Shown: positions 42,201-48,700 of the stretch, one piece after another
Numbering within the stretch: position 1 is the first letter of the stretch
How the letters are laid out: every line of letters starts with the position of its first letter
Source of the DNA: Nocardiopsis listeri NBRC 13360
Lineage (GTDB): Bacteria > Actinomycetota > Actinomycetes > Streptosporangiales > Streptosporangiaceae
Length of the DNA: 64,000 nucleotides
Direction of reading: 5' to 3'
Assembly: GCF_001570765.1 (NCBI RefSeq)
Contig: NZ_BCSH01000008.1
Span: 99,370 to 163,369 of the forward strand
Program-made: the position numbers and the translations under genes
The notes under the pieces: generated by a model
Database searches by the model: none
Seen by the model: only the letters and a program-made list of their open reading frames with translations
Told to the model about the DNA's origin: nothing

Positions 42201-43985
42201 GCGAACGTGCAGCAGGAGTTCGTCAGGGGTCGGGTGAACGCGCTGTCCTGCTCGACCACGTTCGAACTCGGTGTGGACGTGGGTGAGCTCCAGTCGGTGT
42301 TCATGCGCAACATGCCACCCACCACGGCCAACTACGTACAGCGTGCGGGGCGGGCCGGACGGCGCTCGGACTCCGCGGCGTTGGTGGTCACCTACGCGCA
42401 ACGTCGCTCCCACGACCTGTTCCGATACCAGGAACCCGAGAAGATGATCGCCGGAGAGGTGCGGGCGCCCTACGTGCCGCTCGCCAACATCCGAATCGAT
42501 CGCCGGCACGCGCACTCGGTGGCGATGGCGGCGTTCTTCCGGTACTGGTTCCAGACCACCGGCGAGTCCTGGAACAAGGTGGGGGAGTTCTTCCTGTCCG
42601 GCGACGAGGACCGGCCGGCTCCCGCCACCCGGGTCGTCGACTTCCTCTCCCCCGTGCCGGGCCACGTCACCGAGGCCCTGCTCAGGATCCTGCCCGCGGA
42701 GATCGCGCAGGAGATCGACGTGGCGGGAGGCGGCTGGGTCGGCGGACTCACCGAGCTCCTGGAGAGGATCCATCTGGAGGTGACCCAAGACGTCGAGGAC
42801 TTCGAACGGCGCCGGGTGGAGGCCTTCGAGGCACGCAAGGACATGTTGGCGGAGCGATTCGGTAAGACGATCAACACGGTGGTACGGCGCCCGCTCCTGG
42901 GTTTCCTGGCCACTCGCAACGTGCTGCCCAAGTACGGCTTCCCGGTGGACACCGTCGAACTGCGCACCCATCACTCGGGAGAGCCCGTCGGCAGGCGCCT
43001 GGAACTGGCGCGGGACCGTAGTTCGGCCATCTACGAGTACGCCCCTGGAAGCTCCATCATCGCGGGCGGGAAGAAGTGGACCTCGGCGGGCATCTACCGG
43101 CTCCCCGGACGTGAACTGCACCCCCACCACTACCGGGTGTGCGCCGACTGTGGTTTCTACGAGGAGTCCAAGGACCCACTGGAAGGTGTGTGTCGCTCCT
43201 GCGGTGTGGCCGCCCGAGAAGGCAGGACCAAGTACATCGTTCCCGAGTTCGGCTTCGTCGCCGGTGCCAAGGTGCAACCCGCGGGAATGACGCCCCCGCA
43301 GCGTTCCTGGCATGGTTCCACCAACGTACTGCGGTTGGCGGCCGATCCCGAGAACCACATCTGGCCCCTGCCCGGTGGGGGCGAGGTCCTGTGTCAGGCG
43401 GGCAGCAGAGGTGAGTTGGTGGCGATCTCCGACGGCCCCAGAGGAAGCGGTTTCCTGATCTGTGGCTGGTGCGGCTGGGGTACCGGGACGGCCACCGGCA
43501 AGACGCCCACCGAGCACGAGAATCCATTGAAGGGGAATCGGTGCCAGGGCCCACTCGCCCATCTCTCCCTGGCCCATCGGTACGAGACCGACATCGTGGA
43601 GATCTCCTTCGGTGGCCGTCTGGACATCGGACGCGCCTCCGAACCGGTCCGGTACTCCCTGTTGTACGCGCTGCTGGAGGGCGCCTCTTCGGCGTTGGAC
43701 ATCAGCCGTGACGACATCGACGGGGCGACCTTCCGGAGGACGCCGGGCACCATGGCCCTGGTGCTGTTCGACACGGTTCCCGGTGGTGCCGGCGGCGCCA
43801 CTCGGATCGCCGCGAACTTCCCCGAGGTCCTGAAGGCGGCCTTGGACCGGGTCACGGCGTGTGACTGCGGGGTGGAGACCTCCTGCTACAGCTGCCTGCG
43901 CAACTACCGCAACCAGTACTTCCACGATCGGCTTCGTCGAGACGCGGCGTCGCACGCCTTGGAGTCACTGCTGAGCCGAGGCTGA
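39279..43985 (+). CDS. DEAD/DEAH helicase with C-terminal DUF1998 (DruE-like)
   Basis: A 1568-residue superfamily 2 helicase. Walker A is ATGTGSGKTES (113-120), Walker B DEAH (256-259) and motif III TSATVG. Cys clusters CETCSAPSF ... CKRCG and YLCVGCG suggest metal binding in the middle. The second RecA domain has STTFELGVDVG and YVQRAGRAGRRSD (motif VI). The C-terminal DUF1998 region has FDTVPGGAGGA and the Cys set CDCGVETSCYSCLRNYRNQ. This architecture is shared by Druantia DruE and by the DrmA/DrmB pair of DISARM; fusion in one chain with a DruH-like partner favours Druantia type III. It is shorter than typical DruE. Confidence 0.85.
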   Translation: MTSRFDPIDVSAMIGDGYRRYLGSLLPLRDPSLANALSEQIAGSPLLSKGPLLEATPAYETGRAPRELVEEGVLSPGFASPTGPAVHLDRPLYNHQEEAIRKARQGRNLVVATGTGSGKTESFLLPILNELQAEHERGELGPGVRAILLYPMNALANDQLKRLRETLLATSPHITFGRYTGETKETEQQALDSFRALHPGQNPPPNELLSREQMRKSPPHLLLTNYAMLEYLLLRPADLDLFEGEHAGHWKFIAVDEAHVYDGAKAAELAMLLRRLRDRVARGQKLQCIATSATVGDDASAVTTFAQRLFDAPFDWEDGDPTRQDLIRATHKDTMPHSTWGPLSALDYRNVREDDDPGRALRSVAAEHGAEAPSAFTLLAGERRLQHLRVLLARGGPKPLEQLAEELFDAVPETASGTEGLTATDRVRALADLVALASMIRDTDGTPLLSARYHLFTRATDGAFACLTDQGPHVSLARHETCETCSAPSFEIGSCKRCGDLYLVGSIEAEGRGERLLPQTSRQKKPEWLHLGGTPITVDDDDDTLEKASRVSTRNAYLCVGCGSLLGSPSGSCAIECPDRSLREVRLIKTQGDRAARCLNCGALGTHTLRRFESGNDASAAVVATALYQALPQDTDAQVADQPGGGRKLLMFNDSRQAAAFFAPYLETSYGTFQHRRLVLEGMTTIHDPGDELRIDDLIDETAQAAKRAGLFGRKVSKRQRASRVGPWVMSELVSTDDRQSLEGRGLLRADLTRPEGVSLPRAFTEWLGLDEDEVWDLFGELVRTLRQQGALSMPEGVAADDEAFMPRLGPVYVRRDGADRARKVISWVPTSGQNRRLNYLERVLKRLGVSEDDAPARKVLEKVWDLLRDMPEGWFVSTDDRVLGTLYQVDHEGLEVSLVTPEKAPYQCDACRRLHPVSVRGVCPTMNCPGTLRPYDLPDADKDTDHYRHLYRTLNPVALTAQEHTAQWSAREAANVQQEFVRGRVNALSCSTTFELGVDVGELQSVFMRNMPPTTANYVQRAGRAGRRSDSAALVVTYAQRRSHDLFRYQEPEKMIAGEVRAPYVPLANIRIDRRHAHSVAMAAFFRYWFQTTGESWNKVGEFFLSGDEDRPAPATRVVDFLSPVPGHVTEALLRILPAEIAQEIDVAGGGWVGGLTELLERIHLEVTQDVEDFERRRVEAFEARKDMLAERFGKTINTVVRRPLLGFLATRNVLPKYGFPVDTVELRTHHSGEPVGRRLELARDRSSAIYEYAPGSSIIAGGKKWTSAGIYRLPGRELHPHHYRVCADCGFYEESKDPLEGVCRSCGVAAREGRTKYIVPEFGFVAGAKVQPAGMTPPQRSWHGSTNVLRLAADPENHIWPLPGGGEVLCQAGSRGELVAISDGPRGSGFLICGWCGWGTGTATGKTPTEHENPLKGNRCQGPLAHLSLAHRYETDIVEISFGGRLDIGRASEPVRYSLLYALLEGASSALDISRDDIDGATFRRTPGTMALVLFDTVPGGAGGATRIAANFPEVLKAALDRVTACDCGVETSCYSCLRNYRNQYFHDRLRRDAASHALESLLSRG

Positions 43986-43989
43986 AGAC

Positions 43990-44021
43990 CTGGGGCCGGG
44001 AGATTCCACTCCCGGCCCCAG
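43990..44021. terminator. Terminator after the DUF1998 helicase
   Basis: Perfect 13-bp arms CTGGGGCCGGGAG and CTCCCGGCCCCAG with a 6-base loop, starting four bases after the stop codon. Confidence 0.75.
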
Positions 44022-44185
44022 AGCATCACCACGGGCCCCCGCACGCGAACTGTTACGGAAGGACATACCTCCGCTCGCGCACACCGAAGGCTCTCCTTTC
44101 GTTCCCCCGAAACAACAACCCGAACACAGAGTGACCGACAGGATGCGCATAGGAACAAAAGGCGGAGTTCTCATAACATCGTTCT

Positions 44186-44215
44186 TTGAAAGCGAGAATA
44201 TCCTCCCTGTATCCT
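44186..44215 (+). promoter_or_regulatory. Promoter candidate for the integrase-core-like gene
   Basis: TTGAAA (44186-44191), 18-bp spacer, TATCCT (44210-44215), in an AT-richer stretch about 60 bp before the ATG. Confidence 0.4.
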
Positions 44216-44274
44216 GCCCTAGCTCCGTACATCCCCTATCCTTTTTCTAGGAGCATGAGCAGACGGGATACGCG

Positions 44275-44784
44275 ATGACACCAAGGGCCAACGGCGAAAA
44301 CTTCATCCAACTCTGGGAGTGGGCGAAGGACAGCAAGAAAATGACCGAGTCCACAGCCAAGCAGCACGTGCGCGCCTGCCAACTCGTTCTTGAGAGCCTG
44401 AGAAAGGATCCCTCCAGAATCAATGTCCTAGAACTGGACATCGAGCATGCGGTCCATCTCTTTCGCACTACCAACCCGCAGCTCAAGGAGTCCACTCTGG
44501 ACACCTATGAGTACGTCTTCAGAAGGGCTGTTCTCTCCTACGGAGACTACCTAAGAGACCCCGCCGCATGGGAAGCACCCACCAAACGGAAGAGCGGGGA
44601 CAAGGGCACTCGGAAGCTCCAGACCACTCCTCGACCCAAGAAGGAGAAGGTCGAGCTGAAGCTCCCTCTGCGCGAGGGAAAGCACGCCCTTCTCATCCTC
44701 CCCGAGAACCTCACGGAAGCGGACCGTCGGCTCTTGGAGAGAATCATTCCGGTGTACCTTGAGGACTACGCCGAGGAGAGCTAA
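44275..44784 (+). CDS. Orphan protein resembling the core-binding domain of tyrosine recombinases
   Basis: A 169-residue protein. Residues 10-95 look like the SAM-like helical core-binding domain of phage-type integrases: FIQLWEWAKDSKKMTESTAKQ, then VLELDIEHAVHLFR, then TLDTYEYVFRRAVLSYGDYL. A basic linker (about 100-125) and a short acidic-ended tail (LPLREGKHALLILPENLTEADRRL, given here in two halves: LPLREGKHALLILPE and NLTEADRRL) follow. No catalytic Arg/His/Tyr domain is present. Composition is less GC-rich than its neighbours. It sits at the right edge of the defence island and has its own promoter-like sequence. It could be an island-borne DNA-binding or defence accessory protein. Confidence 0.6.
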   Translation: MTPRANGENFIQLWEWAKDSKKMTESTAKQHVRACQLVLESLRKDPSRINVLELDIEHAVHLFRTTNPQLKESTLDTYEYVFRRAVLSYGDYLRDPAAWEAPTKRKSGDKGTRKLQTTPRPKKEKVELKLPLREGKHALLILPENLTEADRRLLERIIPVYLEDYAEES

Positions 44785-45274
44785 AGGTTCAGGCCTTCCC
44801 CATCCGCCGGGCTCAGGAACGGGCCCGTCCCCTTCCACTCTTCGGAGAGCCGGCCGAGAAGCTTCATCGCCCCCGACACGTCGACCGACCGCTCTGCGTG
44901 GGCTTGGTCCAGCAAATTCGGTGGCGGCAGGAGTCGTACCCATCGATACACTCCCCGGTCGCCTCGACTGCGAGGCCCGAGAGGCCGAGTGGATCCTGAG
45001 CCAACAGCCTCCGAGCGGTGTTCGCTACGTGTTTCGTGCTCGTTCCCGCGCGACCGGGAGCAGGTGGGCAACGTCGGAAGGACACGCCGCTCCCGTTCGG
45101 TCAGCCCTCCTGGCGGGGCCCACTTCCCTGCGGGAGGGCTTGGGGTGGACGATGGCTACCAGGACCTGATCCGAGAGTCCGACCAGTGGAATCTTCTTGA
45201 CCCGTATGTGCGAGGACACGCTCTGAGGGATACCCGCCCCGCCGCCCGGGGTGGGCGGCGGGGCGGGGCGGTGG
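44785..45274. other. Intergenic region right of the defence island
   Basis: These 490 bases contain no confident gene. A minus-strand frame ending at 44781 includes LLDQAHAERSVDVSGAMKLL, then GRLSEEWKGTGPFL. That looks protein-like and may be the tail of a lost gene. The right end carries a terminator. Confidence 0.4.
45233..45267. terminator. Terminator of the methyltransferase gene
   Basis: Perfect 15-bp arms (45233-45247 and 45253-45267), all G/C, with a 5-base loop, just downstream of the minus-strand methyltransferase stop. Confidence 0.75.
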
Positions 45275-45904
45275 CTACTGGGCGCGGAGGACCACCAGGT
45301 TGCAGGTGATGTTCTCCTTGACGTGGTAGACGCTCTGCGGGGTGGACTCCTCCAGGTGGGCCAGGCCGGCCTCTTCGATGGCCTCGACCTTGGCCTTGTA
45401 GCCGGAGGGTTCCCAGATGCGGTCCAGGACGGTGACGACGATGGGGGCGCCCGGGCGGGCGACGCGGACGAGTTCGTCGAAGGCCTCGGGGCCCACGTGT
45501 CCTTCGGTGAGGGTGCCCACGCAGATGACCGCGTCGTAGGCGTCGTCCCCGGCGGGCAGGCGCTGTGTGAGGTCGGCCTTGGCGAGGTCGCGGTAGAGGC
45601 CCTTGGCGCGGGCCTTGTCGAGCATGGCGGTGGAGAGGTCGAAGCCGTCGATGACCTCGAATCCGTGGCCGGACAGGGCGGCGCCGACCAGCCCGGTGCC
45701 GCAGCCGGCGTCGAGGACCTCGGCCTCGGGCCGGTCGGTGAGCAGGGCGCTCAGGCGTTCGGCGGCGTGGGTGGGCGCGGCGTAACCCATGCCCTCGGTG
45801 GTGTCGTGTTCGTAGGTGGCCGCCCATTCGTCGTAGGCGCTCTCGGCCTCTTGGGGGTTCTTCAGGGCGTACACACGGTCCAGGATCCTGCGATGTTCGC
45901 TCAT
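45275..45904 (-). CDS. Class I SAM-dependent methyltransferase
   Basis: A 209-residue Rossmann-fold methyltransferase. Motif I is VLDAGCGTGLVGAAL (about 60-74), followed by VIDGFDLSTAML (Asp/Ser ribose contact) and DAVICVGTLTEGHV (motif IV region). The N-terminal YDEWAATYEHDT segment is typical of the WBSCR27/UbiE-like small-molecule group. The ATG at 45904 is preferred over a TTG 24 bases earlier. It stands alone between the defence island and the first Mrr gene. Substrate unknown. Confidence 0.9.
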   Translation of the reverse strand: MSEHRRILDRVYALKNPQEAESAYDEWAATYEHDTTEGMGYAAPTHAAERLSALLTDRPEAEVLDAGCGTGLVGAALSGHGFEVIDGFDLSTAMLDKARAKGLYRDLAKADLTQRLPAGDDAYDAVICVGTLTEGHVGPEAFDELVRVARPGAPIVVTVLDRIWEPSGYKAKVEAIEEAGLAHLEESTPQSVYHVKENITCNLVVLRAQ

Positions 45905-46052
45905 GACTCGGTCTCTCTCACCTTCCAAAGAAAAGGACAGAACACCTCGATCGAGACCTTATCGGGCAGGCCTGGCGAACGGGGTGGCGAGGGACACAGC
46001 GACATCTGTCGGTGAGCGGTGAGGTCGACCGGACAGCGGGAAGGTGCCCTCC

Positions 46053-46679
46053 ATGACAGGTATCTCCCCCGACAGTGAGACCAAGGGCCCCCGAGAGTGG
46101 CGACTGGTGTGGCGCCACCGGCACGCGGTGATCCTGGCCCTGGTCGTGGCTCTGATGGTGGGCGCGTGGGTGGCGCAGAGCGCGGCGCGTCCGATGTTGT
46201 GGGCGGCGGGCGCGTTGGTGGGCGCGTTCCTGGTCTGGTGGATACGCGGGCGGTGGCTTCGGACGAGGGAACGCCGGGCCCTGGAGCGGGTCGATCTGTC
46301 CGAGGTCGACCTGATGACGGGCGTGGAGTTCGAGGAGCACGTCGCCATGCTGATGCGGGTGAGCGGCTACACGGCGGTGACCGTGGTGGGCGGCGCCGAC
46401 GACGGCGGGGCGGACGTGGTGGGACGTGCTCCGGACGGCCGGGAGGTCGTGGTGCAGTGCAAGCGGTGGAACCACGCGGTGCCGCCCAACGACGTGCGTG
46501 CGTTCATCGGTGTGCTGCACAGCGGTTATGAGGGCTACGAGGGGGTCTTCGTGTCCTCGTCCGGTTTCACCGAGGCCGCCGCGGCGCAGGGCGAGGGGCA
46601 CATGGTGTTGGTGGATCGGGACGCCCTGGCTCGGTGGATGAGCGGCGTGGAGGCGCCGGAGCCGCTGTCGGGTGGATGA
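46053..46679 (+). CDS. Membrane-anchored Mrr-type restriction endonuclease (copy 1)
   Basis: A 208-residue protein. Two membrane segments (about 26-44 and 49-66, the second AAGALVGAFLVWWI) precede a cytoplasmic Mrr_cat nuclease domain (about 85-200). The PD-(D/E)xK core is visible as GGADDGGADVV (Asp) and EVVVQCKRWNH (Gln-x-Lys, the Mrr variant), followed by VPPNDVRAFIGVL and GVFVSSSGFT. Mrr-type enzymes cut modified or foreign DNA. GAAGG lies eight bases before the ATG. A close paralogue at 56057-56689 lies on the other side of the Wadjet-like genes. Confidence 0.88.
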   Translation: MTGISPDSETKGPREWRLVWRHRHAVILALVVALMVGAWVAQSAARPMLWAAGALVGAFLVWWIRGRWLRTRERRALERVDLSEVDLMTGVEFEEHVAMLMRVSGYTAVTVVGGADDGGADVVGRAPDGREVVVQCKRWNHAVPPNDVRAFIGVLHSGYEGYEGVFVSSSGFTEAAAAQGEGHMVLVDRDALARWMSGVEAPEPLSGG

Positions 46680-46680
46680 G

Positions 46681-46702
46681 GGCCCGCGCCGAAACGCGGG
46701 CC
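46681..46702. terminator. Terminator after Mrr copy 1
   Basis: GGCCCGCG (46681-46688) and CGCGGGCC (46695-46702) with a 6-base loop, one base after the stop codon. A short GTTTTC follows ten bases later. Confidence 0.65.
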
Positions 46703-46949
46703 GGGGGCGTGTTTTCGCAGTTCAGAGTCGGGTTCTGGGTTTTTGGAAGTTTCCTGTCCTAAACCCTTGGGATACCGACCTCGCGGGTTGCTTGGGATTC
46801 TCTGGGTAGTTCCCGCCCCTTCCTGGTGAGCCAATGGGGGACGGGACGTGTGGGGCTCCCGGGGTTCGGGAGCTCCACGGGCCCCGATCGCGGCGGGGCC
46901 GATCCGGTCCGTAGAGCCCCGAGTGTCTCCGGCAGACTCCCGAGTTGGT

Positions 46950-46974
46950 ACCCCCGTCAGTCACTGACGGGGGT
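46950..46974. repeat. Perfect 25-bp palindrome
   Basis: ACCCCCGTCAGT, one central C, then the exact complement ACTGACGGGGGT. With almost no loop it resembles a protein-binding operator or recombination site more than a terminator. No adjacent regulator gene is obvious. Confidence 0.55.
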
Positions 46975-46990
46975 CAGCGGGCTGTTCGGG

Positions 46991-47011
46991 CCCACCTGGG
47001 GGTCAGGTGGG
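46991..47011. terminator. Hairpin near the 3' end of the small membrane protein
   Basis: CCCACCTG and CAGGTGGG arms with a 5-base loop, about 35 bp past the stop of the minus-strand small protein. Confidence 0.4.
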
Positions 47012-47046
47012 CATGGGTCTTCTGGGTTTCATGCTCTCTCCCGGGT

Positions 47047-47247
47047 TCAGTGGCGGCAGTGCGGGGGTTTGCGGGGGTGGGGGATGCGCGGGTGGACACC
47101 CGGGCAGGTCGCCGGGGCGGTGAGTCCGGGTGGGGTCGGCAGGGTCGCCCAGGCGACGGTGCGTTCGACCAACACCACGGGGGTGGACAGCAGCGTGAAC
47201 AACAGGAGCCCGGAGCACGGGGCGAAGAGACGGAATCGCTCGAACAT
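47047..47247 (-). CDS. Possible small exported or membrane protein, 66 residues
   Basis: From ATG 47247 the frame starts MFERFRLFAPCSGLLLFTLL, a positively charged start and hydrophobic core, and ends in a Pro/His/Cys-rich tail. No ribosome site is visible. A short protein with one signal or membrane segment is plausible, but random coding cannot be excluded. Confidence 0.3.
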   Translation of the reverse strand: MFERFRLFAPCSGLLLFTLLSTPVVLVERTVAWATLPTPPGLTAPATCPGVHPRIPHPRKPPHCRH

Positions 47248-47366
47248 GTGCCCAGACTGGCAGGGCGAGAGTGAGCGCACGGCTACTTCGCGTGATCGTA
47301 CCGTGTCCGGTTGAGGTCAGGGATCAGGCGTGTGTCGTGGCGGGCGTGGGGGTAGGGCCTCCCACT

Positions 47367-47531
47367 TCAGGCGAAGACCTCCAGGAGCACCACGATCAGA
47401 CCGATGACCAGCATCGCCGCGAAGATGAAGTAGCAGCCCACGTTGCCGGTGGCGCCCGGGTCGCGGGTGGGGCCGCGGTGGATTTCGGTGCGTCCCCTGC
47501 CGGGTTTGCGCTTGCTCTTCTTCTTGCCCAC
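47367..47531 (-). CDS. Small membrane protein, 54 residues
   Basis: GTG at 47531 preceded by GGAAAG. The product has a very basic head (GKKKSKRKPGRGRTE), a short linker and one C-terminal membrane helix (about 31-53, GCYFIFAAMLVIGLIVVLLE). Composition and topology look real. It lies between the small-protein region and the symporter on the same strand. No family recognised. Confidence 0.55.
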   Translation of the reverse strand: MGKKKSKRKPGRGRTEIHRGPTRDPGATGNVGCYFIFAAMLVIGLIVVLLEVFA

Positions 47532-47612
47532 CTTGGTTCTTTCCGTTCCTGGTCGGGGGACGATCGGGGCCAGAGCCTGGCATGAGGGCCCGAGGTCGGG
47601 CAAGTCCCGAGG

Positions 47613-48590
47613 TCAGTCGTGTTCGGGTTCGGTCGGCTCGTCGGTGTCCTTGGGCTCCTCGTCCTTGGGGTCCTTGCGCGCCCAGTAGGTGGCCACCAGC
47701 GCGCCGGACAGGTTGTGCCAGACCGAGAACAGGGCGCCGGGCAGGGCGGCGAGCGGCTCGAAGTGGGTGGCGCCCAGGGTCGCGGCGAGCCCGGAGTTCT
47801 GCATGCCCACCTCCACGCTCAGGGCGCGGCGGGAGGTCTCGGGCAGCTTGCCGAGCGCACCCACGAGGTAGCCCAGTCCCAGGCCCAGGGTGTTGTGCAG
47901 GATGACCGCCAGGCCCAGGAGGAGTCCGGTGCTCAGGACCGCGTCGGCGTTGGCGCCCACGATGCCGGCGACGACGAACACGATGCCGGTGACCGACACC
48001 AGCGGCAGGATCGGCAGGACCTTGGACACGGCGCGGTCGGCGAAGGTGCGCAGCAGTAGGCCGGCCACCACCGGGAGCAGGACGACCTGGAGGATGGAGA
48101 CGAACATGTCGGCCATGGACACGTCCAGGGTGGATCCGGCCAGGATCAGCACCACGAGCGGGGTGACGAACGGCGCGAGCATGGTGGAGATCGACGTCAT
48201 GGCCACCGACAGGGCGACGTTGCCGCGGGCCAGGTAGACGATGACGTTGGAGGCGGTCCCGCCGGGGGACGCCCCCACCAGGATCATGCCGATCACCAGC
48301 TGTGGCGGCAGGTTCAGCAGGTGGGCGATGCCCCAGCCCAGCAGCGGCATGATCGTGTACTGGGCGAGCACGCCGAGCACCACGGCCCGTGGGTACTGGG
48401 CGACGATGGCGAAGTCGGCCGGGCGCATCGTCAGCCCCATGCCGAACATGATGACGCCGAGCAGCAGGGACACGTGCGGTGTGAGGTGGGAGGCCTGGTC
48501 GGGTACGACCAGGCCCACCACGGCCCCCAACAGGACCAGGAGCGCGAACCACCTGCCGACGAAGTCGGCGACCTGCTTGACGATCGTCAT
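47613..48590 (-). CDS. Bile acid:sodium symporter family protein
   Basis: A 325-residue membrane carrier with about nine to ten helices. Family marks are IMFGMGLTMRPADF near helix 3, GASPGGTASNVIVYLARGN (the cross-over motif that binds Na+) and EVGMQNSGLAATL (second cross-over). It belongs to the prokaryotic BASS transporters that import organic anions such as pantoate, keto acids or sterol acids; the substrate is not predictable. An acidic C-terminal tail is cytoplasmic. GGAAG lies nine bases before the ATG. It starts 110 bp after jetC, exactly where a jetD gene would be expected. Confidence 0.93.
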   Translation of the reverse strand: MTIVKQVADFVGRWFALLVLLGAVVGLVVPDQASHLTPHVSLLLGVIMFGMGLTMRPADFAIVAQYPRAVVLGVLAQYTIMPLLGWGIAHLLNLPPQLVIGMILVGASPGGTASNVIVYLARGNVALSVAMTSISTMLAPFVTPLVVLILAGSTLDVSMADMFVSILQVVLLPVVAGLLLRTFADRAVSKVLPILPLVSVTGIVFVVAGIVGANADAVLSTGLLLGLAVILHNTLGLGLGYLVGALGKLPETSRRALSVEVGMQNSGLAATLGATHFEPLAALPGALFSVWHNLSGALVATYWARKDPKDEEPKDTDEPTEPEHD

Positions 48591-48700
48591 CGTGTACTTC
48601 TTCCCACGTGGTGTCCGGGGGGCTTCCTTCCGGCCGGCAGCACGTTACCCCCCAGGTGATGGGCGTGGAAGCACCAGGGTCGGTCGGAGCGCGCCCGGCC

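Larger units (their letters stand above)
46703..47046. other. Intergenic with two strong inverted repeats
   Basis: No gene recognised. The region contains the perfect palindrome 46950-46974 and the hairpin 46991-47011. Confidence 0.45.

Noticed and set aside
41022..43955. 977-codon open frame antisense to the DUF1998 helicase
   Set aside because: Third-position GC bias creates long antisense frames. The sense frame has complete helicase motifs and the antisense product has no recognisable domain.
39279..43985. DISARM (DrmA/DrmB) as identity of the DUF1998 helicase locus
   Set aside because: DISARM splits helicase and DUF1998 parts over two genes and adds a phospholipase-D protein DrmC, none of which is seen here.
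44275..44784. Functional phage integrase marking a prophage or integrative element
   Set aside because: No catalytic Arg-His-Arg-Tyr domain, no phage structural genes and no adjacent tRNA or attachment site.
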